Shown: positions 32,896 to 40,569 of the stretch, piece by piece | Numbering within the stretch: the first letter of the stretch is position 1 | Layout: every line of letters begins with the position of its first letter | DNA from: Anaerolineales bacterium UBA2181 | GTDB taxonomy: Bacteria > Chloroflexota > Anaerolineae > Promineifilales > UBA4811 | Assembly (NCBI GenBank): GCA_002328075.1 | Contig: DCVT01000019.1 | Coordinates: 1-64,000 of the forward strand | Direction: 5' to 3' | DNA: 64,000 nt | The notes under the pieces: generated by a model | Databases searched by the model: none | Told to the model about the DNA's origin: nothing | Seen by the model: only the letters and a program-made list of their open reading frames with translations | Translations under genes and position numbers: made by a program

Positions 32896-33531
32896 TCAGG
32901 CGGCCAGTTCGCGAGCGACGTCGACGGCCGTGGCGGCATCGGGGGCATAGGCGTCTGCCCCGATCCTCTGGGCATAGTCGGCGGTCACCGGGGCACCGCC
33001 AATCATCACCTTGACGGTGTCTCGCAAACCCGCCTCTTCCAGCGCATCGATGGTCGCCTTCATCTGAGTCATGGTGGTTGTCAGCAACGCGCTCATTCCG
33101 ACCAAGCTGGGCCGGTGCGTTCGCACGGCATCGACAAAGGCGGCCGGAGGAACATCGGTGCCGAGGTCGACGATTTCAAAACCGGCTCCCTCGAGCATCA
33201 TCCTGACCAGGTTCTTGCCGATGTCGTGTAGGTCGCCGCGAACGGTGCCGATGACATACTTGCCGACGCTGGGAGCGCCGCGCTCGGCCAGCAGCGGACG
33301 CAATATCAGCATGCCGGCCGACATGGCGCGGGCCGCGACCAACACCTCGGGCACAAACAGGTCCCCGGCTTTGAAATCCCTGCCCACCTGGTCCATGCCG
33401 GCGATCAGGCCCTGGGCAAGAACCTGCTCCGGTGTGGTGTCTTGCGCCAAGGCTTTCCTGACCAGGGCAGCCACCTGCGTGTCGTCGCCCTGGTAGATGT
33501 TCTCGGCAATGGCCTGCATCATGTCTGACAT
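32896..33531 (-). CDS. Corrinoid (cobalamin-binding) methyl-carrier protein
   Basis: A 211-aa protein of the MtbC/MttC/MtaC type. Residues 1-~85 are the helical cap domain; residues ~90-211 are the B12-binding domain with the base-off ligand motif D100-L-H102-DI-G105 (GDLHDIGKNLV), then VGMSALLTTTM and MIGGAPVTADYA. It accepts a methyl group on Co(I) from an MttB-type enzyme and passes it to a second methyltransferase. It is the only corrinoid protein in the window for four MttB-family enzymes. Start behind CAGGAGGT. Confidence 0.93.
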   Translation of the reverse strand: MSDMMQAIAENIYQGDDTQVAALVRKALAQDTTPEQVLAQGLIAGMDQVGRDFKAGDLFVPEVLVAARAMSAGMLILRPLLAERGAPSVGKYVIGTVRGDLHDIGKNLVRMMLEGAGFEIVDLGTDVPPAAFVDAVRTHRPSLVGMSALLTTTMTQMKATIDALEEAGLRDTVKVMIGGAPVTADYAQRIGADAYAPDAATAVDVARELAA

Positions 33532-33552
33532 TGAGCTACCTCCTGATGATTG

Positions 33553-34335
33553 CTACATGGTCCATACATCGCGGTTACCCAGGCGGCGCGATATGTCGGC
33601 CGCGGTGGTCCGCAGTGCTTGAGCATAGGTTGGGTACCGGTCGGCCGTCACGCGGTATGCCGGGCCGGCCACCGTAATGGAAGACTGGACCCTACCGGCG
33701 TGATCGAACACGGGGACGGCCACTGCGTTCAGGCCGACCTCCATCTCTTCAGTGACCGTGGCATAACCCTGTCGAAGGATCAGACTTAGCTCACGGCGCA
33801 GGTCGTCCGGCGACGTGACGGTGTGGGGCGTAAAGCAGGCCAACTCGGCCGGCAACGTCCGGTCCAACCTGGAGGGCGGCAAATGGGCCAACAGGACCTT
33901 GCCAGCAGCCGTGCAGTGGATCGGCATGCGCTTTCCGACCCACCCGATGTTCTTGACCAATCGCTCGGGCGGGACAAACTGCTCCAGGTTCACCACCTGG
34001 CTGCCATCCAGCACCACAAGGTTCACCGTCTCCTGGCAGCTTTGCGCCAGGTCACGGAGCAGGGGACGGGCCACCTCGCGCAGATCCAGGTAGCTTATCA
34101 CATGAGCAGCCAACCCGATCAGCTCGACCCCCAGGCGATACGGCTCGGATTCGGTGTTGCGGGTTAGCAGGCCGCCCTTTTCCAGCGTGGCCATCAGGCG
34201 CGAGACGGTGCTCTTGTGCCAACCCAAATGGCGTGCCAGTTCACTGACCCCCCATTCGGGCTTGTCGTGGCCGAACGCCTTGAGGATGGTGATGGCCTTT
34301 TCTACCGACTGAATGGCATAGGGCTGAGACTCCAT
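33553..34335 (-). CDS. IclR-family transcriptional regulator
   Basis: A 260-aa protein. The N-terminal winged helix is clear (VEKAITILKAFG ... WGVSELARHLGWHKSTVSRLMATLEKGGLL, residues ~10-58) and the IclR effector-binding domain follows (LAQSCQETVNLVVLDGSQVV, MPIHCTAAGKVLLAHLP, TVTEEMEVGLNAVAVPVFD). It is first in the methyltransferase operon, 21 nt before the corrinoid gene, and its promoter carries twin palindromes, so autoregulation and control of the whole island are likely. The inducer may be the methylated substrate or a product. Confidence 0.92.
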   Translation of the reverse strand: MESQPYAIQSVEKAITILKAFGHDKPEWGVSELARHLGWHKSTVSRLMATLEKGGLLTRNTESEPYRLGVELIGLAAHVISYLDLREVARPLLRDLAQSCQETVNLVVLDGSQVVNLEQFVPPERLVKNIGWVGKRMPIHCTAAGKVLLAHLPPSRLDRTLPAELACFTPHTVTSPDDLRRELSLILRQGYATVTEEMEVGLNAVAVPVFDHAGRVQSSITVAGPAYRVTADRYPTYAQALRTTAADISRRLGNRDVWTM

Positions 34336-34389
34336 GTGAGCCTTTTCTCAAGACCTGACCCGCTGGACGACCGCAACGAGTTGAGGTGC

Positions 34390-34424
34390 GTTGCATAATA
34401 CGCAACATGGTTGCATAATATGCA
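34390..34424. promoter_or_regulatory. Twin IclR-type operators
   Basis: Two 17-bp near-palindromes, GTTGCATAATACGCAAC (34390-34406) and GTTGCATAATATGCACA (34410-34426), are centred on 34398 and 34418, 20 bp apart, that is two helical turns on the same face. The second contains a perfect 13-bp palindrome (34412-34424). They lie just downstream of the -10 box of the IclR gene promoter, over the expected start site, as in repression. Confidence 0.8.
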
Positions 34425-34425
34425 C

Positions 34426-34454
34426 ATTGTACACCGATTTGGTGGGTTTGTCAA
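34426..34454 (-). promoter_or_regulatory. Promoter of the IclR-corrinoid-methyltransferase operon
   Basis: Reverse strand: TTGACA at 34449-34454, 17-nt spacer, TACAAT at 34426-34431. The start site would be near 34419, inside the second palindrome. Confidence 0.85.
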
Positions 34455-34478
34455 CGGCCGATGGGGGTCAGGTTCCTG

Positions 34479-35237
34479 TCACTTGACCAGGTCGGTCTTG
34501 TAGTCAACAAAGCGGTATCCGACGCTGCGCTCGGTGAGGATATACTGTGGGTCAGCGGGGTCCTTTTCGATCTTTTTGCGCAAATATCCCACATAGATGC
34601 GCAGGTAGTGTGTCTCGTCGCGGTATTCGTATCCCCAGACCTTGGCCAGCAGCGTCTCGTAGGGCATGACCCAACCGGCGTTGTTGACCAGGTGGTACAG
34701 GAGCCGGTATTCCGTGGGCGAAAGGTCAATCCGTTGCCCCCCGACCACAACCTGTCGGCGGGCAAAATCGATGGTCAGCCAATCATCTACCACCAGCTCG
34801 GTTCTGGGGGTGGGAGCCGGAAGGGAGGCGCGGCGCAACATGGCGGCGACGCGGCTGGACAGCTCGCGGGGACCAAATGGCTTGGTGACATAGTCGTCAG
34901 CGCCTAGACCAAGACCACGCACCTTGTCTTCCTCGTCAGCTCTTACGGTCAGCATGATGACCGGCACGGTGGAGATTTCGCGTAGCAGCGCCAGCGTTTC
35001 GAAACCGTCCAATTCGGGCATCATGACGTCCAGGATCACCACGTTGGGGAGGTGATCCCGAACCTGGTCCAACGCCTCGAGCCCGTTGTGAGCCTCAATG
35101 ACCCGGTACCCTTCCAGCTCCAGATTCATCCGGATGAATCGGATCATCCGAGGCTCGTCGTCCACCACCAAAACCAGGGCTTTGGTGTCTTTGCCCGTCA
35201 CGGGCGGGGTGCGGTTCGCGGGGGTTTCTGTGTTCAT
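34479..35237 (-). CDS. OmpR/PhoB-family response regulator
   Basis: A 252-aa regulator: receiver domain about residues 20-140 with acidic pocket VVDDEP, phospho-acceptor D70 (VVILDVMMPELDGF) and YVTKPFG lysine; winged-helix DNA-binding domain about 155-245 (LSPTEYRLLYHLVNNAGWVM, HYLRIYVGYLRKKIE, RSVGYRF). It overlaps the small upstream gene by 4 nt and ends the kinase/phosphatase operon. No histidine kinase gene is adjacent; the GAF-PAS kinase at 43914 is a possible partner, or a Ser/Thr kinase may act on it. Confidence 0.92.
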   Translation of the reverse strand: MNTETPANRTPPVTGKDTKALVLVVDDEPRMIRFIRMNLELEGYRVIEAHNGLEALDQVRDHLPNVVILDVMMPELDGFETLALLREISTVPVIMLTVRADEEDKVRGLGLGADDYVTKPFGPRELSSRVAAMLRRASLPAPTPRTELVVDDWLTIDFARRQVVVGGQRIDLSPTEYRLLYHLVNNAGWVMPYETLLAKVWGYEYRDETHYLRIYVGYLRKKIEKDPADPQYILTERSVGYRFVDYKTDLVK

Positions 35238-35476
35238 TCGCGGATAAAGGTAACGACCTCCTCAGCCGCCGCGCCCGGAATCACTTCGATAAAGGTGACG
35301 CGATGCCAGGGAATCATGACCGTGCCGACCTCGGGGAGAAAGGTCTCTACCTCCTTGCCGTCGCGCCGGCGCGGGCTGAAGCAGATGAGTATTTGGTCGG
35401 TCGGTTTGGGAAGCTCGTCGACCTCGGCCACAAACGGCTCCTCGCTAACAAAGTGAATCAACAACGTGTGTGCCAT
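35234..35476 (-). CDS. Small conserved-type protein of the kinase operon
   Basis: An 80-aa protein (MAHTLLIHFVSEEPFVAEVDE ... TVMIPWHRVTFIEVIPG) predicted as a small beta-rich domain with no cysteines, no signal peptide and no membrane segment. Its stop overlaps the response-regulator start, so it is translated with it. I do not recognise the family. A phosphorylation target or adaptor of the kinase system is possible. Confidence 0.65.
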   Translation of the reverse strand: MAHTLLIHFVSEEPFVAEVDELPKPTDQILICFSPRRRDGKEVETFLPEVGTVMIPWHRVTFIEVIPGAAAEEVVTFIRE

Positions 35477-35500
35477 GCCCAGTCACCTATTGGGGTGGGT

Positions 35501-36013
35501 TCACCCTTCAAATAAAACATGGATCAGCAGATCCCCCAGTTTTAACTCGTCGCCGCTGTTGAGCGCGTAAGGCAGGTCAGGGGGGATGTGAAAGCCGTTG
35601 ACCCGGGTGCCGTTGGCGCTGTGGAGGTCCATGATGGCGATCCCTTGGGGCGTTCGGACGATGGAGGCGTGCAGGCGGGAAACTCCGGCGGTAGGGTCCG
35701 AGTCGGCTGAAACGTCCAAGTCAGGTTGAATGCCACGTTGCAGGTCCAGCCGGCCGATCTGGATCTGATCCTGAAGTGGCAGCGTGATGCGGCGGCCGCT
35801 GGCGGGGATGATGAACCGGATGCCGGCAACGCCCTCCGTCGGGCGAGTCGCCGTGCCCACCAAAGGGGGAGCGGTCACGCGGCTCGCGCGTTCGGTGAAT
35901 GGGACCGAGCCGGTTTTGGCTGTGTCGGCCGCGGCTTGAAGCGGCGTCCCGCAGTGGGGGCAGAACAGAGTCCCCCGCAGGAGCTCTTGGGAGCATTCAG
36001 GGCAAGTGATCAT
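35501..36013 (-). CDS. Zinc-ribbon and FHA domain protein
   Basis: A 170-aa protein. Residues 1-~25 form a zinc ribbon (ITCPECSQELLRGTLFCPHCG); residues ~75-170 form an FHA domain (IQIGRLD, GVSRLHASIV, DLHSANGTRVNG, GDELKLGDLLI), which binds phosphothreonine peptides. Ser, Arg and Asn residues of the phosphopeptide pocket are present (SRLHA, SANGT). Its start overlaps the VWA-protein gene by 17 nt. It is a natural reader of the Ser/Thr kinase encoded in the same operon. Confidence 0.88.
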   Translation of the reverse strand: MITCPECSQELLRGTLFCPHCGTPLQAAADTAKTGSVPFTERASRVTAPPLVGTATRPTEGVAGIRFIIPASGRRITLPLQDQIQIGRLDLQRGIQPDLDVSADSDPTAGVSRLHASIVRTPQGIAIMDLHSANGTRVNGFHIPPDLPYALNSGDELKLGDLLIHVLFEG

Positions 36014-37460
36014 TTCCTATCAGCGAGCGAGTTCCATACTTTAGTTTTTTGCGGCCGTCGTCCGATATGCGGCCGGTACGCGCGATCTGCGCGGCCTCGT
36101 TAAATGCGGTCTGCGCCAATTGAGTCTGACCTTCGTGGTGCAGTAGGGTTCCGAGACGCTCCATGCGGCGGGTGGCTTGCTCAACCTGGCTCTGCTCCAC
36201 CTCTTCCCAGGCCAATTCGTTCATCTGATAGAGGTTGAGTCTGCTCACCGCCCGCACCACAGCCGGCAATGGGTCTCTTGTGGCAGGGTTGCGCTCAAAA
36301 TCAAGCCTGACCTGGCAGGCATAACGTTCGTGCCTCTCGCCGGTAGGCACGAGGGTGGCGCTCACCTCCGCCCGCAGGTGGATGGATGTGTCGGCCGGCT
36401 GTGGACCTATCACCGCCTCGAGCAACGCGGAAACGGGAAGGTTGTGCTGAAGAGACCCAAGCGGTGTCTGCCAGCGTGAGTAGGTGACGGGCTGTGGAAA
36501 GGGGCTGAGTTTGTGGAGGGCACGGATCTCCACGCTGGGTGGGTGCTCGAGGTGCAGTTGCAGATCCTGGGCGACAGTCCGATTGAGGGCGTGAAGGCGA
36601 TTGTGCAGGTGGCGAACTACCTCGGCCGGGGATTCCAGGTATTGCGAGGTGCCGCCCGACGGTGCGACCAGACTATCCAGGAAAGCGTCGTTCCACTGGT
36701 CGCCGATGCCAAAGGCGGTCACACCCATTCCGCTGGCGGCGGCGCGCTGGGCCAGCTCGATGGCCGGGCGCTCGTCTCCATAAGTGTGGCCGTCGGTCAG
36801 GAGGATGAGGTGGCTGATCCCGGCCGCAAGCCTTCCCTTTTCCAGTTCGTCAAAGCCCGCTTGCAGTCCCTGCAGGATCTCGGTGCCTCCGCCGGCCGAG
36901 AGCTGGCTCACTCGTGCCTGGGCCACCTTGGGATGGTCCAGCAGACTGCAGGGCACGATCACGTCGGCGAAATCGCTAAAGCTCACGACCGAAATCGAAT
37001 CGGTCGGTTTCATCTGCTCGATGAGGGTGCAGGCGGCTGCCTTGACCTGGCTGATTCGCGCACCCTCCATGGAGGTGCTTCGATCGATCACCAGACAGAG
37101 GTTGAGTGGGGCGCCCTCCATTCCCAGCGTTGGGCTGGAGGTGATGTCCAGGAGCAGATACAGCAGCTGTGGTTCTTCAAGCGCCGGCAACAGGGTATGG
37201 CTGGCCAATAGCTGCAGGTGCAGACGTTGCGCTCCGCCCATCAACCGGGTGGCGAGCGACTGGTCGAATCGTTCGCGGCTAACCGGATCCGATAGGACCT
37301 TGTAGGCCGTGACCAGAATGCGAAAGGCGGCGTTGCCCACCGGGTCGCGGGCCTCTTGAGGAAACCGCGACACGTGCTGCCGAAACGCGTTGGTGATCTC
37401 TTCCGGAGTTGCCGACCGGGTGATCCCCAAGAGCGCATAGTAATCGGTCGAGTCGGCCAT
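35997..37460 (-). CDS. J-like and von Willebrand A domain protein
   Basis: A 487-aa protein. Residues ~5-70 look like a DnaJ J domain (DYYALLGITRSATPEEITNA ... LSDPVSRERFDQSLA) but the HPD tripeptide that activates DnaK is absent (VSRFPQE instead), so it is a J-like fold without that function. Residues ~105-290 form a VWA domain with an intact MIDAS (VIDRSTSMEG, GGGTEI, LLTDGHTYGDE). The C-terminal part (~300-487) is beta-rich then helical. In the kinase/FHA operon a scaffold role in a threonine-phosphorylation pathway is likely, as in other VWA-FHA-PP2C-kinase cassettes. Confidence 0.82.
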   Translation of the reverse strand: MADSTDYYALLGITRSATPEEITNAFRQHVSRFPQEARDPVGNAAFRILVTAYKVLSDPVSRERFDQSLATRLMGGAQRLHLQLLASHTLLPALEEPQLLYLLLDITSSPTLGMEGAPLNLCLVIDRSTSMEGARISQVKAAACTLIEQMKPTDSISVVSFSDFADVIVPCSLLDHPKVAQARVSQLSAGGGTEILQGLQAGFDELEKGRLAAGISHLILLTDGHTYGDERPAIELAQRAAASGMGVTAFGIGDQWNDAFLDSLVAPSGGTSQYLESPAEVVRHLHNRLHALNRTVAQDLQLHLEHPPSVEIRALHKLSPFPQPVTYSRWQTPLGSLQHNLPVSALLEAVIGPQPADTSIHLRAEVSATLVPTGERHERYACQVRLDFERNPATRDPLPAVVRAVSRLNLYQMNELAWEEVEQSQVEQATRRMERLGTLLHHEGQTQLAQTAFNEAAQIARTGRISDDGRKKLKYGTRSLIGNDHLP

Positions 37461-37468
37461 GTGCTACC

Positions 37469-38506
37469 TCAGGGCGCGGGCACCTGCAAGTGGACCAGGA
37501 TGGCCGTCACGTTGTCCGGCGCACCTGCCCGGAGGGCGGCATCGATGAGGCGTTGGCAGCCTGCCTGAGGCGAGTCGGCCGTGAGGACCGTGCCTTGCAG
37601 CGTCTCGGTCGGCACCACGCCCCAGAGGCCATCCGAGCAAAGAAGGATCCAGCAGGACGTGGGCAGCGACCGAGAAAACGTGTCGACATCCAGCTGTTGA
37701 CCCTGGCCCACAGCCCGGTCCAAAACGTTGCGCTGAGGATGGGCGGCGGCTTCTTCGGGGGTGATGTTGCCCGAATCCTGCAACCTTTGCACGAACGAAT
37801 GGTCGTGGGTCAGCAGCTCGAGGATCGGCTCGTCCGGACGTAGCATGTACGCTCGGCTGTCGCCTACATGGGCGATGTACAGCCTGCTGCCCAGGACCAG
37901 GGCACACGTGAGGGTGGTTCCACTATCGGAGACGGCGTTGTGAACTTGCCAATTAGCCCGTTGCAGGGCTTCCCGCAGGATGTCCTGAACCGGATCGGTC
38001 AACTCTCCGTCGCCCAGTGCCAGATGGGGCGGATAGATGTGCGCCACGACCTGGCGGGCGACGATTCGGGCCGCCAGTTGGCTGGCCATCTCGCCGTGGC
38101 TGTGGCCGCCCATCCCGTCGGCAACGACATACAGCCCAAAGGGAGGCAATGGGGAATCGCCAAGGGTGGTAGAAGTGATGACGAGCCCGGCGTCCTGGTT
38201 GCGCTTCCGAACCATTCCGACATGGCTGGCAAAACCGACCACCATTGTGGGCACCTGCGGGCGCGTCCGGTTTGCGTGGCCAAAGGAGATGGGAGTGATC
38301 TCCTCTGCCGGTTCGGCCGGCGGTTTGATCAAGGGTTCAGGGGGCAGCGTTTCCTCGCCGGGTCGATCGGAGTAGATCGGCTCATTGGCCGGCAGATCCG
38401 GCCCAGCGCCGTTGGCCGAACTCGGTTCGGCCGGAACCGACGCCTGATTCTCAGGCGACCCATTGCTCACAGTGCCGCTCCCAAAGATTCGACGTATCAA
38501 ACCCAT
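37469..38506 (-). CDS. PP2C-family Ser/Thr phosphatase
   Basis: A 345-aa protein. Residues ~1-90 are a polar, low-complexity N-terminus; residues ~95-340 are the PPM/PP2C phosphatase with SHVGMVRKRNQDA, VVADGMGGHSHGE, AHVGDSRAYML, LCSDGLWGVV and PDNVTAILV, which supply the two-metal aspartates. It removes phosphate from Ser/Thr and would oppose the kinase encoded 25 nt upstream. Start at 38506 follows GGAGGT; an in-frame start at 38575 lies inside the kinase gene and is rejected. Confidence 0.92.
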   Translation of the reverse strand: MGLIRRIFGSGTVSNGSPENQASVPAEPSSANGAGPDLPANEPIYSDRPGEETLPPEPLIKPPAEPAEEITPISFGHANRTRPQVPTMVVGFASHVGMVRKRNQDAGLVITSTTLGDSPLPPFGLYVVADGMGGHSHGEMASQLAARIVARQVVAHIYPPHLALGDGELTDPVQDILREALQRANWQVHNAVSDSGTTLTCALVLGSRLYIAHVGDSRAYMLRPDEPILELLTHDHSFVQRLQDSGNITPEEAAAHPQRNVLDRAVGQGQQLDVDTFSRSLPTSCWILLCSDGLWGVVPTETLQGTVLTADSPQAGCQRLIDAALRAGAPDNVTAILVHLQVPAP

Positions 38507-38531
38507 GGTGTTACCTCCACCATCACATGAC

Positions 38532-40448
38532 CTAGGCGGGCAAGGCGTAAAGGTTTCCGTCGGTGGATCCGACAAGAATGAGGTCCTGGAATGCGGTGGC
38601 GGAACCCGGAATGGGGCCCTGGCTGCGAAAGCGCCACCGCAATACCCCTTTGGTTAGCTCCAGACTATACACGCAGTGATCAATGGACCCAAAATAGACG
38701 GCGTCGTGGTGCACCAGGGGAGAAGACGTGATCTGTCCCGGCACCTCATGCGACCAGCGCTTTTGTCCACTTTCTAGTTCCACCGCGTACAGGTTCCCGT
38801 CAGCCGACCCAATGAGGACTGTGCCCTTGAAGATGGTGGGGGAGGAGATCACCGGTTTGCGAGTTCGGTGTCGCCAGGCCGACCAGCCCGTGTTCGCGTC
38901 AATGGCATAAACCGTCCAATCCTGAGAACCCACCACCACAAGCCCGTCCGCCACGGCGGGGGATGAGGTGACTGCCCGCTTGGCGGCAAAGCGCCACTTG
39001 ACGGAGCCGTCCATAGCCAACGCATGGATCGTGCCATCCTCGCTTCCGAAATAGATGAGGTCTTTCACAATGGCGGCCGACGAGCGTATTCGAGATCCGA
39101 TGGGCACCCGCCATGCCAGCCGGCCCGCTGTAAGATTCACCGCGTAAAAGCGTCCGTCGTCGGATCCAAAGAACACGTGCTCATAGTCGGTGCGGGGCGA
39201 GGTGTAGATGCTTCCCTCGGTTTCAAACACCCAGGCTCGGCGGCCGGTGTCCAATTGCACCGCATAAAGGCAGCCGTCCTCGGAGCCAAAGACGACCAAT
39301 CCCTTCCAGACCACCGGTGACGAAGCGACGCCCCCTTTGGTGGCGTGCTTCCAGGCAAAACGCCCGGTTGTCACGTCAACGGCATACAGATTGTTGTCAT
39401 AGGCGCCGACCAGCACCTTGCCCTGGGCCACGCACGGAGTGGAGCGGATTTCGTCCTCGCATTGAAAGGACCAAAGCGGTATGACGTTATCGGGGTTGAT
39501 CTGGTAGACGTTCGCCAGTTGTTTGGTCCGGGTCTGAAAGGTGGCCGAACCAGCCGGCGCGGGTCCGCTCTGTTCCACGAGCACGCGCAACGCGGCCGCC
39601 ATTTCCACCCCGCTGGGAAAACGGTCATCCACATTGTAGGACAGCGCCTTGGCGACGATGGCCTCGAAGGTGGGGCTGATGTCGGGGTTGATGCTGCGGA
39701 TCGGCCGTTCGGCAAAAGAGAAGGGCGGCTCTACGCGCGGATCCTGCTTGGTGAGGAGCGCATGCAGCGTCGCGCCCAGGGAATAGATGTCGCTGGTGGT
39801 GCCGGCCTCGCCCCGGTACTGCTCTGGCGGCGAGTAACCCTCGGTTCCGATCATGGTTCCCCGTTCGCCGGGCTGAAAGACCTTGGCTATGCCAAAGTCA
39901 ATCATGCGTATGCGGCCGTGCAGGTCCAGCATGATATTGGAGGGCTTGAGATCGCGGAACACGATGGGGTTTGGTTTGCGTTGGTGCAGGTAGGCCAGCA
40001 CATCGCAGACCTGGATGGCCCAGTCCAGCACCTGGGCTTCAGGCAAAAGGCCCGGCGTGGTTTCCAGGATCGCGTGCAAGCTCCGCCCGGAGACGAACTC
40101 CATCACCAGGTAACTGCGGTTATTTTCGGTGAAATAGTCGAAAATCTCGGGGACGGCCGGGTGATCCAGGGTCGCCAGGATATTGGCTTCGCGCTCAAAG
40201 TTCTGGACGGTCAGTTCCCGGACGTGCGGGTCGACCACCAGGTTCATCATCTCCTTGACGGCGCATAACTTGGTGACGCTGGGGAAGCGCAGATCTCGCG
40301 CCTGATAGACGGAGCCCATCCCACCCACGCCCAGGACGCCAACAATCTGGTATCGATGCTGGAGCGTCGCACCTGGTTGAAGCTGACCTTCTGTGACGGC
40401 GCGCCTCTCGACGCGTCCTGGCAATTTCCGGGTAGTGAGTGTTGGCAT
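38532..40448 (-). CDS. Ser/Thr protein kinase with C-terminal PQQ beta-propeller
   Basis: A 638-aa protein. Kinase domain about residues 32-290: RYQIVGVLGVGGMGSVYQAR glycine loop, AVKE lysine, VFRDLKPSN catalytic loop, DFGIAK and GTEGYSPPEQY. The usual HRD is FRD, which alters the residue before the catalytic Arg-Asp. Residues ~330-638 hold about seven PQQ-type repeats (VLVGAYDNNLYAVDVTTG, VVFGSEDGCLYAVQLDTG and so on), a beta-propeller. There is no transmembrane helix, unlike most PASTA or PQQ kinases, so it is cytoplasmic. It heads the reverse-strand signalling operon. Confidence 0.9.
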   Translation of the reverse strand: MPTLTTRKLPGRVERRAVTEGQLQPGATLQHRYQIVGVLGVGGMGSVYQARDLRFPSVTKLCAVKEMMNLVVDPHVRELTVQNFEREANILATLDHPAVPEIFDYFTENNRSYLVMEFVSGRSLHAILETTPGLLPEAQVLDWAIQVCDVLAYLHQRKPNPIVFRDLKPSNIMLDLHGRIRMIDFGIAKVFQPGERGTMIGTEGYSPPEQYRGEAGTTSDIYSLGATLHALLTKQDPRVEPPFSFAERPIRSINPDISPTFEAIVAKALSYNVDDRFPSGVEMAAALRVLVEQSGPAPAGSATFQTRTKQLANVYQINPDNVIPLWSFQCEDEIRSTPCVAQGKVLVGAYDNNLYAVDVTTGRFAWKHATKGGVASSPVVWKGLVVFGSEDGCLYAVQLDTGRRAWVFETEGSIYTSPRTDYEHVFFGSDDGRFYAVNLTAGRLAWRVPIGSRIRSSAAIVKDLIYFGSEDGTIHALAMDGSVKWRFAAKRAVTSSPAVADGLVVVGSQDWTVYAIDANTGWSAWRHRTRKPVISSPTIFKGTVLIGSADGNLYAVELESGQKRWSHEVPGQITSSPLVHHDAVYFGSIDHCVYSLELTKGVLRWRFRSQGPIPGSATAFQDLILVGSTDGNLYALPA

Positions 40449-40483
40449 CGGTCCCAACGCCCTTGGGTCCTTGGCTTGCCCCA

Positions 40484-40512
40484 ATTATAGTACGCGTTCG
40501 GGATTTCTGCAA
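40484..40512 (-). promoter_or_regulatory. Promoter of the kinase-phosphatase operon
   Basis: Reverse strand: TTGCAG at 40507-40512, 17-nt spacer, TATAAT at 40484-40489. The start site near 40477 leaves about a 30-nt leader to the ATG at 40448 and excludes an upstream TTG start at 40484. Confidence 0.8.
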
Positions 40513-40533
40513 AAAACCGCAAGGCGGGGTGGT

Positions 40534-40562
40534 TTGGTCATGCGGCCGGCCAATGGTATACT
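40534..40562 (+). promoter_or_regulatory. Promoter of hemW, probably leaderless
   Basis: TTGGTC at 40534-40539, 17-nt spacer, TATACT at 40557-40562. Only 7 nt separate the -10 box from ATG 40570, so the mRNA would begin at or next to the start codon. Confidence 0.65.
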
Positions 40563-40569
40563 GCCGGCG

